Positions 55,231 to 64,000 of a stretch of DNA of 64,000 nucleotides are shown here, one piece after another. Every line of letters starts with the position of its first letter. Within the stretch, counting starts at the first letter, position 1. The stretch is taken from positions 1,364,001 through 1,428,000 of the forward strand of contig JAEILZ010000004.1 of the NCBI GenBank assembly GCA_018873225.1. Reading direction: 5' to 3'. This DNA comes from [Phialemoniopsis] sp. UDSM-2020 (taxonomy: Eukaryota > Ascomycota > Sordariomycetes > Thyridiales > Thyridiaceae). Below the pieces are notes generated by a model. It was not told the origin of the DNA, ran no database searches, and was given only the letters and a program-made list of their open reading frames with translations. The translations under genes and the position numbers were made by a program.

Positions 55231-58200
55231 CTATGCTGCTTCTCTATGTCTACTCGGGCTCCTGCGGTCTCTCCTAGACGGCCGCTCTCGTATCAGCCTC
55301 TTGCTCGTCGACGCGTCGTAGCCAATCACATGCGTCAAGTAGTATAACCTGGACAAGTAGCAACACGTTAGTTTATTCACGTCGTATGGGAAAAGAAAGA
55401 GGGGGCTTTGGCAAACTCACTTCTCCTCGTACGACTCCCTCTCCTTGAGGTCCTCGAGCCCCTGCTGGCACTCCATCCACGCCACCGCCCGCTGCTTGGG
55501 GTTGACCCGCTTGACCGTGACCTTGAACCGCCCCGTCACGGGCCGGTGGTCGCTGACGCGCACCTCGTGCCGCTTGTAGTCGACCTGCTGGATGCGCCCC
55601 CGCCCGCGGTACAGCAGGCGGTCGCACCACGCAGGCGAGCGGCGCTTCTCGCTCGAGTCGTACGTGTCGGTGCCGACGTCGTACTTGTACGTCGGCGCAA
55701 AGGTGATGGGCATCTCGTCGAAGGCGCGCAGGCGGAAGGCCGGGTTGCGCCGGCGCGCGACGAGCAGCTGGTCGCGGTCGAGCAGCTTGGCGAGGTTGTT
55801 TGCCTTCACGGCGTTGACGACCGTGTCGCGCGACATGGTGTCGATGCGGTAGTTGAGGTCGCCGTTGAGGATGCACAGCTCGTGGTCCATGATCATGGTG
55901 CCGTCGCCGCCGCCGACGTAGCTGTCGATGCGCACCGAGCCGTCGCGCTCGAGGGGCAGGATGGTGCTCTCGAGTATGGCGGCCACGTCGTTGTGGCGGC
56001 TGTTGGCCTGCGACTGGCCCGCCGCGAGATGGCAGTTGACGAAGCACAGGGACGAGTCGTCGACGGTGAAGCGCACGACGATGGCGCCCTTGTTGCCGTG
56101 CAGGCCGCCCATGCCTCGCTTGACCTCGGCGTTGCTCAGGTTGCGCACGCGGTCGCGGATGTCGGCCTTGACGAAGATGCAGGTGAAGAGGCCTACCATG
56201 TGGGCTGTTTGCAGGAGGTGGTACAGCTCCCCGCCCATGTAGTCATCGAGACACCGGACGAGGAAATCTCGCCAGTCACGGTACTGATGGCTCATGCGCT
56301 CCTGGTCAGAGCCTTCCTTCTTCTTGCCCTTGAGGAAGCGCTTGGCAGTGGCAGTCTTGTCTTCTAGATCAACAAGTTCTTGGAATCCAAAGACAAGGAT
56401 GTCTGGTGACCCGCTGCCTTGGAGGAGATTCTTGAAGAAATCGGCATCGCCATCCGAGTATCTCAAGCTGTTCGGCGTAGAGGCACCCGCGTTCCAGGTG
56501 AATACGAGCGTCTTGAGGGTTTGGAAGTCACAGTATGACGTGTCTTTGGAATGCATCTGCGTCTCTAGCCAGTCATCCTGCAGCAACCCGTCCCATACCC
56601 TGACAGAGCTGTCGGACCCCAGCGACACAATTTGATACCGGTCGAGTCGGTAGGAGCTAGATCTATCGGCAATTAGCTTGCAGATAGGTTGGTCATGAGC
56701 TTGCCAGTCCTTCATCAGCGTCCATGGCTGTTTGCTCATGTCGTAGACACAGATTCTGCCTATGTTGAAACCGGCCCACATGTAGCTTCCGACCCCCGCA
56801 AGGGAGTTGATCTTGTAGGAGCTCACGTTTACTATTCCCAAGCAAGCGTATTCCTTCCTTGAGTATATCGTGACCTTTCCGTCGACGTGACCAAAGAACA
56901 CCTTGTCAGGGTCCGAACTCAACAGTGTGCCGGATGTGACATCACCAGCCCCGTCGTGGGAGAGCGGTCGAACTAAAACCTGAAATTGGGCCTTCCCGTC
57001 TAGCGTGGGAAGGAAGACCCTGATCTCCTTGCCCGTGGCATGCCAGAGTTCGTCTCCAACCACGAGGGAGAAGGAGTGGTTCTTGGGCATCCGGAACGTC
57101 TGATGCGGGCCGAGGTTCATATTTGGTGTGCCCTCCTCATCCGGACCCCAGACATGCAATGTGCCACCATCATCTAGGGTCCATAGCTCGGTATAATGCC
57201 GATATATCTTGATAACCTCATGTCGTGCATGGGCAGTCGGCCTCGTTGCGGTCAGGCTCTGGGTTGCGATGTCTGCTTCCATCAAGTCGCCCACGTTGTT
57301 GCCAATCCAGACACGTTTGCCTTCTTCGTCGACATTCAGGCCGGGCTTGAAAGCGACAGATGTTGCTTTGACTCCCTCGCCGTGGGCGAGACTCATAAGA
57401 AGTTCGCCATCTTGAAGACTCCAAGCTCGAGTAAAATGGCCACTGGTGCATACAACGTCCCCGCATACGTCGAATATGCGGCAATCGTACTTTGTGCTGA
57501 TCTCAGGCACGCCCTGTTTAGCATACGGCGGTTGCCGGTTGACGTTCGACGGGTCTGGATAGGCCATTGATATGTCATTCTTGGCTGCCGCCGCGGCCGG
57601 GGTTTCGCCGCCACGAAGCTCATTAGTCTGCACAATGTTCGATGCTGATGGCTGCCGTATGTCATTTGCAGTGCGATTCGGTGTTCTATTGTCCATCGTG
57701 GTAGCCCTCACGTGGGTCCGAATCGGAGGCGGAGGATAGTGTGTGGATGTTGAAGAGGTTGGCGTCGGGGTCGATACCACCCGCTTCTGTTGGACAGTGA
57801 CCCCATCTTCGATGTTTGAGCTCGAGGTAACCAAGCCTGGTCTAGGCGGCCGAGGCGGTGGACGTTCCGCTACTGTACTGCTGCGCGTCAGAGGCTGCGC
57901 ATCTGACATAGTCTGTGGCCGATTTGGCAGTGGCGGGCGCTGCTCTCCGGTGGTCTGCGGCTGTAGGAAGCCCTTTCCGGTTCCGTTGACCTCCTGACCC
58001 CTTTCTAATCTCCTAGTCGCTACCGAATGATGTACTGGGGGCGGCTCGAATCCGGTTGGGATGGTCTTGGCTCTGGGTACAGGTTCTATCTGTGAGCGAG
58101 GACGCGGCCGCGTGGGCAAGGACGGCGGTGTCTCGTCTCCTTCGCTCTTGGGACTATCAGGAGGACTGCTGAAGGGGGACCGCTTTTCGGCAAGGTGCCC

Positions 58201-58952
58201 CCTGCTCTCCAGGCCCGGAATGGTCTCACGAATCTGGGAGGCGGGGGACGGCAACCTGGGCTTGTCAGCCCGGCTGACAACCGGTGGTCCTGCCCTTGTC
58301 TCTCGTTCCCTTCTCAATTCCACAGATCTTCGAGGGGGAGGAGGCGATGGAGGTTGCGATGGCGTCAACCTGGGAGAGGGTCTCGGCTCTAGAACAGGCG
58401 TGTGTGGCCGACTGCCAATCTTGAACTGGCGAGGTGAGCTGGCTGGCGAGGGCTGCTTCACGACCGCATCGGGGTTCAAGAGGCTCGACTGATCACTCGT
58501 GGCCAGGTTCAGCACCCTGCCCTTGGGTGGTGATTGTGGGGGGTCGACGAGCAGCGAAGGAGGCGGTATCGGTCTGGGGCTGAGCGGCGGAGGCGGGCCA
58601 AGCTTGTTGGAAGGCCGAGGAGCGGTTTCATTTGCGGACTGGTGTTGCGGCTGCAGTCCCGACGCAGAAATATCCCTCGGCTTCGACTTGACAGGTATAG
58701 CTGGGGGTTCTTTATGTACGGCACTCGCTTCTCGGAGCCTGTCTGGCTTGGGCGCAGGCGAGATAGGACGAAGTGGGGGTTGCGATTGGGGAGTTTGATC
58801 GGCTTTGCTCATGTTTTCGAAGCGTGCCCTCAGGGACGATACAGGCTTCTATAAAGAATAGTCAGCTATGTGGTGTCCACTAGTTGCGGCGAGATGAGAG
58901 CGCGACTCACGAGAGAAGAGCCATCTGGCCCTTCATTGTTTGATGGATCCAT
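55231..58952 (-). CDS. WD40 plus inositol polyphosphate 5-phosphatase protein
   Basis: Exons 58911-58952, 55421-58848 and 55231-55348 give 1195 aa. Residues ~1-450 are Pro/Ser/Arg-rich and probably disordered, with many PPxPP runs that could bind SH3 domains. About 465-790 shows a WD40-like propeller (KYDCRIFDVCGDVVCTSGHF, RIWD-type ends such as SDSSVRVWDGL). The catalytic domain begins near 798 with TWNAGASTPNSLRY. It carries FGFQELVDL, GNKGAIVVRF, NGDLNYR (~1007), PAWCDRLLYRG (~1083) and SDHRPVTGRF (~1113), all diagnostic of Mg2+-dependent 5-phosphatases. There is no SAC domain, unlike synaptojanins. Exon 1 (MDPSNNEGPDGSSL) and the last 38-residue exon are inferred from phase and GT-AG ends; the last exon is less certain. 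The likely role is PI(4,5)P2 or similar turnover at membranes. Confidence 0.9.
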
Positions 58953-60506
58953 GATGGTCGGAGGGGAGAGAAGGTGGGGGTTCCCGCGTTGTCGTGCCCA
59001 TAACACCCAAGGATGACGGTTGCTGTCATGAGAGTATAGACATGTGCCCTAGCAGGAAGAGGACCAGTTCAAAACTGAAGCGGGATTGGCCTCGGTTGAC
59101 GATGCAGGGCCGCCCGCCTCAGCGCTGGTAACACAGAGCTCGAAATGGACCAGAGTGACGTCGCTTGTAAGTGCGTTTGCAGGTGACTAGGCGACTGGTG
59201 ATGGGATAATTATGGCGAGAGACACACGGATAAAGGAGCGATTGGTCTTTGGAAGCGAGCGACAGGTGTTGGAATATTGAGATCTTGCGTGGATGTCGAA
59301 GTATGTAAGCTGGAAGTGAGAGGCGTCGTAATGAGGATTGCCATGAGTGGTCGCGAGGCTAGCGGGACGTTGCTACGAGCCCCCCACCAGGGCAGTGCTG
59401 CTTGGTGTTTCGCCTTAAAAGAGCCGGCGGGCAGCGGGCAAGCGGCTCCTGTCTAGCGATTTAGTGCCAGATTCACCTCTCCGTTGAGGAGGGAGTGGAT
59501 TTCAGGACGAATTGCGCCCAGCGGCATCGGATCCCTGCAACGTCTGACATCAGAGGACCTTGGCGACTGTTTTTGCAGACAGTAAATAGAACAACTCCCA
59601 CAACGGCTGAGACAGACAGACAGATTGCAGTCAGGTCTACAAAGCGCACAATGGACTTTGATAGGCTACCTATATGTTGGGACCATTGTGTGAACTTTAG
59701 GCACAATCGTCCTTCCAAATACTTATTGATCTCGTGAATTGTAGCATCAATTTTGCGTTCAGTCCAAGAGAAATGAGAAACGAGAGAAGGTAGCACCTAG
59801 TCAACCGATTCCAGAAACTTATGTCCGCCACCAGTTCTTCAAGAGAAGTGAACAAGGTCTGACCAAAATATCTTGTAGGTATCAAAATGTAGGCACGTGC
59901 GTGCGATGTCCTCCCACCTGTTTGACCTGTCACTTCAGACCCGCCAGGTTGGTTCGTCCTAGGTACTGTAGTCTACTGTACTCACATGTCGGTATGAAAC
60001 AAACTTCCTTATGTAATTAGGTACACAGTAGCCCTCAATCCATCTGCCTTTTCCCCAGCAATGCGAACCTGTCTGAGAGTGGTCCATTGGATGATGTATG
60101 GATCTGTATGTTGTCAAAGATTGCGCTAACAGCGCCTGGTTCTAGCACGAAAAAGGTTAGGGAGAGCTGCATTTACATCCCCGCCTAAATTTCAGAACAC
60201 AGGCCTAGCCAAGCGCGCTGGAGCAGACATCATGCCACCTGTGGAGCTGCCCCGAGCTGTCCCGAATTGTCCTTGATGGTCCCCGAGTAAGGAAAAAAAA
60301 GGGCCGCTTTGCAATTGGACGGCGATGAGGAATCGCTGGCTCTCAAGCTTCCCTGTCCATCCTTTCTTTTAACCATCCAGATAACTCGCCCATATCTTTG
60401 CCCTCTTTCTTATCTTTCCCCAGCTTCATCACCAGGCGCCTCCTCAGTTCTCAATTGATACCCTTACAAGACCCAGCGCAGCTTGTCAAACGACCAAGCC
60501 GTCAAG
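58953..60506. other. Divergent intergenic region
   Basis: 1.55 kb. A CT-rich leader tract (60340-60450) precedes the DUF4748-like gene. Minus-strand ORFs at 59473-59933 (107 and 78 aa) are AT-rich, overlap in different frames and match nothing known. No RNA gene recognised. Confidence 0.45.
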
Positions 60507-61091
60507 ATGAACAATGTAAGTTCTTTGTCGTCATCGTGATACCTCTTGTAATTCAAGCGCTCGACTAACAAAGCTTCCACACGCAGGTCAAATCTTTCTG
60601 GTAAGCCTCGCGCGGGCCTTTTGCGGCATGTACCATGACACGGTCGACTGACAATAACTAAATCAGGCTGGGATGGGGTTCCCTTTGTGTCGGTATGTCG
60701 TTCCAGGCCGCTCATTGTGCCTTTATGCCCTGCTAATTCTCGATGCGCCCTTGTAGCCGGTGCAGGAGCCTACGTTTTCGCCAAGAGGCAGATCAACGCC
60801 GACCGACAGGCCAAGATGGCAGAGCAGCGGCGCAAGAAGGCCATGATCGAATCCCTCGAATACTCGGACAACGTACCTAACCGCCCCTTGTCCTCGGCAG
60901 CCATGGGGGGCTCGAATATGAATGGAGGACCGGCGCGAACCGATACCGCGGGCTCGCCAAGTCAGGAATCTAGCTCGGACCCGGCGCCGACGCGGCATGC
61001 GCCAGCGACGGAAGGCCAGAGAGTATGGGAGAAGAGCAAATACGAGAGTAGCACTCCTTTTAGGAGCCAAAAGGGTGATCGATTCTCTTGA
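60507..61091 (+). CDS. Small DUF4748-like membrane protein
   Basis: Four exons (60507-60515, 60587-60600, 60668-60693, 60757-61091) give 127 aa; the first three are only 9, 14 and 26 nt. The assembled N-terminus, MNNVKSFWLGWGSLCVAGAG with AYVFAKRQI next, contains one hydrophobic span. It is followed by a basic, Lys/Arg-rich stretch (NADRQAKMAEQRRKKAMIES). The rest is polar and Ser/Pro-rich. All junctions have GT-AG ends and CTAAT/CTAAC-like branch points. The pattern of short hydrophobic N-terminus plus RQ...R..KK fits DUF4748 proteins of fungi, which are uncharacterised; a mitochondrial location is often suggested but is not shown here. The frame of the last exon alone would start at an internal, non-homologous ATG. 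Confidence 0.78.
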
Positions 61092-61680
61092 GCGCGAAAG
61101 GCTTCTCAAGGCATGGGCTATTGGATTCGGAGACCGTAAGGAGCTTTCACTTCAGCCAGAGCTTCGTAATATTGGAGACCAAGGACTACAGTCGTTCCCG
61201 GGGCAAGAAGTCCAGATGTACACATACTACTGATAAGGGCGATGTCTCTTCATGCAGCTCACTAAATCGGGGTTGCGTTGAAGAACGTGGTTGAGATTGG
61301 ACTGGTTCTCTCATTCATAGCTTCCCTTTTTCTCTGATTAAACAGTAAATGAAGTAATGCCACTCAAACTACATGGAAACCCGCGTTCATCCCAAGCTTT
61401 CTGCTGCGGAATCTTTGATATCATTGATCATTGGGACTGATATGATCCTCGTCTAGGTCGGCGCTTGATTCGCCGATGCCGATCAGCGACCTTTTTGAAT
61501 TTATCTGTAAGCGCACCCCAGCTTGCGACTAGTTAGGTAAAGCACCAACGCCGCGCGCTAACCTATCATCACCAGAGCTTCGACTCTGACAGCATCAATC
61601 TCATTGTCTTCGATTCGCACGCCCACCCTCACTGAAAAAGCGCAAGCTGGCGGCAGACATCCTCCGCCTCGCGCGCCATC
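61092..61680. other. Intergenic between two plus-strand genes
   Basis: 3' region of the DUF4748-like gene and promoter of the CID gene. Nothing else recognised. Confidence 0.55.
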
Positions 61681-63674
61681 ATGGCGTCCTCCGCGCAGCT
61701 AGCCATCGCCAAGGCTTCCTTCTCGGCCGTGCTCCTGCGGCCTGACCCTTCGCCCTGCTCGCGCGACGAGATCGAGCACTTCTACGCCCTCCTCGGCGCC
61801 GCGATAGACCGCTGCTCGCCGCAAAACGTCCAGGTTCGAAAGCCTCGCTCCAACAATTTGCACCCTCTGCTTTACAACACCTGCCCTCCTACGCCCTTGA
61901 TCTATATAACTCTTTTGGGAGACCCGTGACTAAATCATTGTCTGCGTTACCTTCTTCTCTACAGAAGTGCAAGCAGTGGGCATTGCGACACCTCGTCCAG
62001 TCTCCCACCCGCGCTGCCTCCTTGGGCAAGTACCTCGCTGCTCTCGCCAGCTCGGCCACGTCTGGGGGCGACGGCAGATCGAATGGGCAAGCCTCGTCCA
62101 CTAAGCCGTCGGCGGCGCGCCGCCCGTCGGCCAAGCGGCAACGTCTACATGCGCTCTACATCCTGAACGACCTGCTCTACCACGTCAAATACCGCAATCA
62201 CGATGACGCATTCGCAAAGGCCTTCGAGGCTGTCCTATCGGACCTCTTTCGGAGTGCAGCCTCCTTCAGCAATAGTCCAAAGCACATCAGGAAGGTCGAG
62301 GACCTGCTCGCCATCTGGCAGGAGAGGGCATATTTCTCCCGGGATCTTCTCACGAAGTTGCGAGCTGTTGTTCAGGATGCGCCCCTGGCGAAAGCTTCCG
62401 ACGAAGACGCTGCAAACGGCCAAGCCAGTCGCACTACGGCAGACTCGATGAGCAAGGCCAAGAATGCGCCATTTGTTATGCCCAGCATGCACGGCGACGC
62501 CACGACACCATGGTACGACCTGCCGGCCGGAAACTGGCTGCCTGCCATCCAGCCCAACTCTACACGGCCCATCGACCCCTCGATGGTGAGGCCGCTCCAG
62601 CTCGCCGCGGGCCCCGCTGAGAAAACCCTCGTCGAAGCAGTCAAGAAGCTCCTCGTAGATGTTGATCGCATCTACGCCAAGGACCTCCGCCTCGACGCCG
62701 ACCCTGCCATCGACATCGACCAGATGGGCGAGCGCGTCGAGGTCGACGAGATCACGGGGGAGGTTCTCAACGGCGACACCTACTACGGCTGGTCCAGAGC
62801 CTTCTGCGAGAAGATGAAGGCCCGCCGCAAGAAGGGCCCCCAGGCCGATGACGAAGGCCCGCGTGGCCGCGGACGCGCCCAGGGATCGCGCAGCCCGTAC
62901 AGCAGCTCTAGGAGCCCCTCATCGCACAGTCGAGAGCGCCCAGCTTTCAAGAAGCGACGCCTCTCGCGCTCGCCCAGCCGCGGCGATGCCTACACCCCCG
63001 ACCGCAGCCGGAGCCGCCGGCGCAGCTATAGCCGAGACCAGTACCGCCGCTCCTCGCGCAGCCCGCCATCCCGCTCGCGCTCCCGCGGCGCCCGCTACCG
63101 GCGCCCGGACTCGAGATCACCTGCATACTCTCCCCCTCCGCCTCCTCCGCCGGCAGGCGACCCTGCGTACAGCAGCCATCCACATCCTCCACCTCCTCCC
63201 CCAAACGCCTACTTCCAGCAGCAACAACAGCAGCCTCCGCCCCCGAATTTCCCGCCCTTCCCACCGCCTCCGCACATGGCCATGGGAGGAGGAGGAGGCT
63301 TCCCACCTGTACCTCCGCCGCCTCCACCGAATTTCCAGGGGCAATGGCATCCTCCTCCACCGCCGCCTCCGCCGAACATGCAAATGGCCCCCGGCGGGGG
63401 TGGAGGTCCGAGCCAGGGCTGGATGCCGCCCGGCGCCACGCCCGCTGTGCCTTGGAGCGGCGGGTGGGCTCCTGCCGGACAGCCTCCACCGCCACCGCCG
63501 CCACAAATGGGCGGGTATCCGCCGCAACAGCAATCGCAGCAACAACAAGGGTACAATCCTCACCACTATGGGAACAGGGGAGGTAGCTATGGTGGACGAG
63601 GCGGTTGGAATAATGGCCGCGGTGGCGGCGGAGAGGGAGGTTCATATGGCCGTGGGAGAGGAGGAGGATGGTAG
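61681..63674 (+). CDS. CID-domain protein with RS and proline-rich C-terminus
   Basis: Exons 61681-61833 and 61965-63674 encode 620 aa. Residues ~15-165 form a CID (RNA polymerase II CTD-interacting) domain with the internal helix KRQRLHALYILNDLLYHVKY. The segment ending AYFSRDLLTKL closes it. A middle part with RIYAKDLRLDADPAIDID and the conserved-looking GDTYYGWSRAFCEKMKARRK follows. An RS tract (~330-420: RSRSRRRSYSRDQYRRSS) leads to a long Pro/Gly/Gln-rich tail with PPPPPPP runs and RGG-like repeats at the end (GGRGGWNNGRGG). The order CID-RS resembles the nuclear protein CHERP and SCAF-type splicing regulators; no SURP domain is seen. It probably links transcription with splicing. The intron (GTTCGA...CTACAG) joins NVQ to KCKQWA in frame. 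Confidence 0.87.
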
Positions 63675-64000
63675 AATTTGACATGGCCAGGCATAGCCAT
63701 CTTTGTTTGAATGAGTAAAAGCCCCTGGGAGGGCACTTGATTGTAACGACTAGTATATACCCGAATCCAAGTACATTTCACTGGACACATGAATAAGTAT
63801 CTGTCTTGGTATTTCGTGTTCCCAACGTTTTTTATTTTGCAACTATTAGATTTATCAAACGAAGCCCCCTTTGCATCATAAAACGCCAAGCTGTTCTCTC
63901 GTCTTTCCCAAGTTTCATTGGAAAGACGCGATGAGAACGGGCAGTGCTGCCACTGCATAACACGAACGAAACGAAAAACGAAACTAGAAGAGGGGAAAGG
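63675..64000. other. 3' flank of the CID gene
   Basis: Likely 3' UTR and intergenic sequence up to the window edge. No gene recognised. Confidence 0.55.

Noticed and set aside
55408..56367. 319-aa plus-strand ORF opposite the 5-phosphatase
   Set aside because: Antisense shadow; the minus strand carries the catalytic motifs.
59473..59933. Two overlapping minus-strand ORFs with a hydrophobic stretch
   Set aside because: A spliced small membrane protein is conceivable, but no in-frame GT-AG join was clear and nothing resembles a known family.
62848..63684. Plus- and minus-strand ORFs overlapping the CID gene
   Set aside because: Arise from the GC-rich repetitive RS/Pro tract in other frames.
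1..64000. tRNA, rRNA, CRISPR or intact transposon
   Set aside because: I looked for B-box-like GTTCGANNC sequences, regular spacer arrays and transposase motifs and found none convincing; a covariance-model scan would be decisive.

Overview
This window is eukaryotic nuclear DNA from a filamentous ascomycete (Pezizomycotina, most probably Sordariomycetes). The basis is gene content (a fungal-type AspB/Cdc3 septin, calcineurin A, an AflY-like oxidase, a DUF3684 protein), short introns of roughly 50-120 nt with GTAAGT/GTATGT donors, CTGAC/CTAAC branch points and CAG/TAG acceptors, and about one gene per 2.7 kb on both strands. The genus cannot be fixed from sequence alone. I see no rRNA, tRNA, CRISPR array, intact transposon or viral gene.

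I rebuilt 24 protein-coding genes. Every splice junction given below was checked for reading-frame continuity by hand. Left part (1-24 kb): a three-exon unknown protein, NAD formate dehydrogenase, a very large sacsin-like ATPase/DUF3684 protein ending in a zinc-peptidase motif, an MMTAG-domain RS protein, Mediator MED6, the DEAH helicase Dhr1, proteasome chaperone PAC3, calcineurin A and mitochondrial trimethyllysine dioxygenase.

Middle part (25-46 kb): a small orphan membrane protein, a membrane-anchored PhoD-type phosphatase, a p24 cargo receptor, phosphoserine aminotransferase, the splicing factor SNW1/Prp45, TIM22, the USP7-type deubiquitinase Ubp15, a mitochondrial pyruvate dehydrogenase kinase-type protein and the AspB/Cdc3 septin.

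Right part (47-64 kb): PWP2 (UTP-B complex), an AflY/questin-oxidase-like enzyme, a signal-peptide-bearing single-pass membrane protein, a WD40 plus inositol 5-phosphatase protein, a DUF4748-like small membrane protein and a CID-domain RS/proline-rich RNA-processing protein.

The genes are mostly unrelated housekeeping functions rather than one pathway. RNA metabolism is well represented (Dhr1, PWP2, Prp45, the MMTAG protein, the CID protein), and so are mitochondrial functions (TMLH, TIM22, PDK). The least understood item is the sacsin-like protein at 5186-10560, which joins an HSP90-like ATPase to a putative HExxHxxxxxH metallopeptidase site in one chain and is the best candidate for new biology here. 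Much of the rest of interest is gene structure: an exon holding only a start codon, 12-26 nt micro-exons, a stop-free 3n intron, and an intron made largely of a 22-bp tandem repeat.
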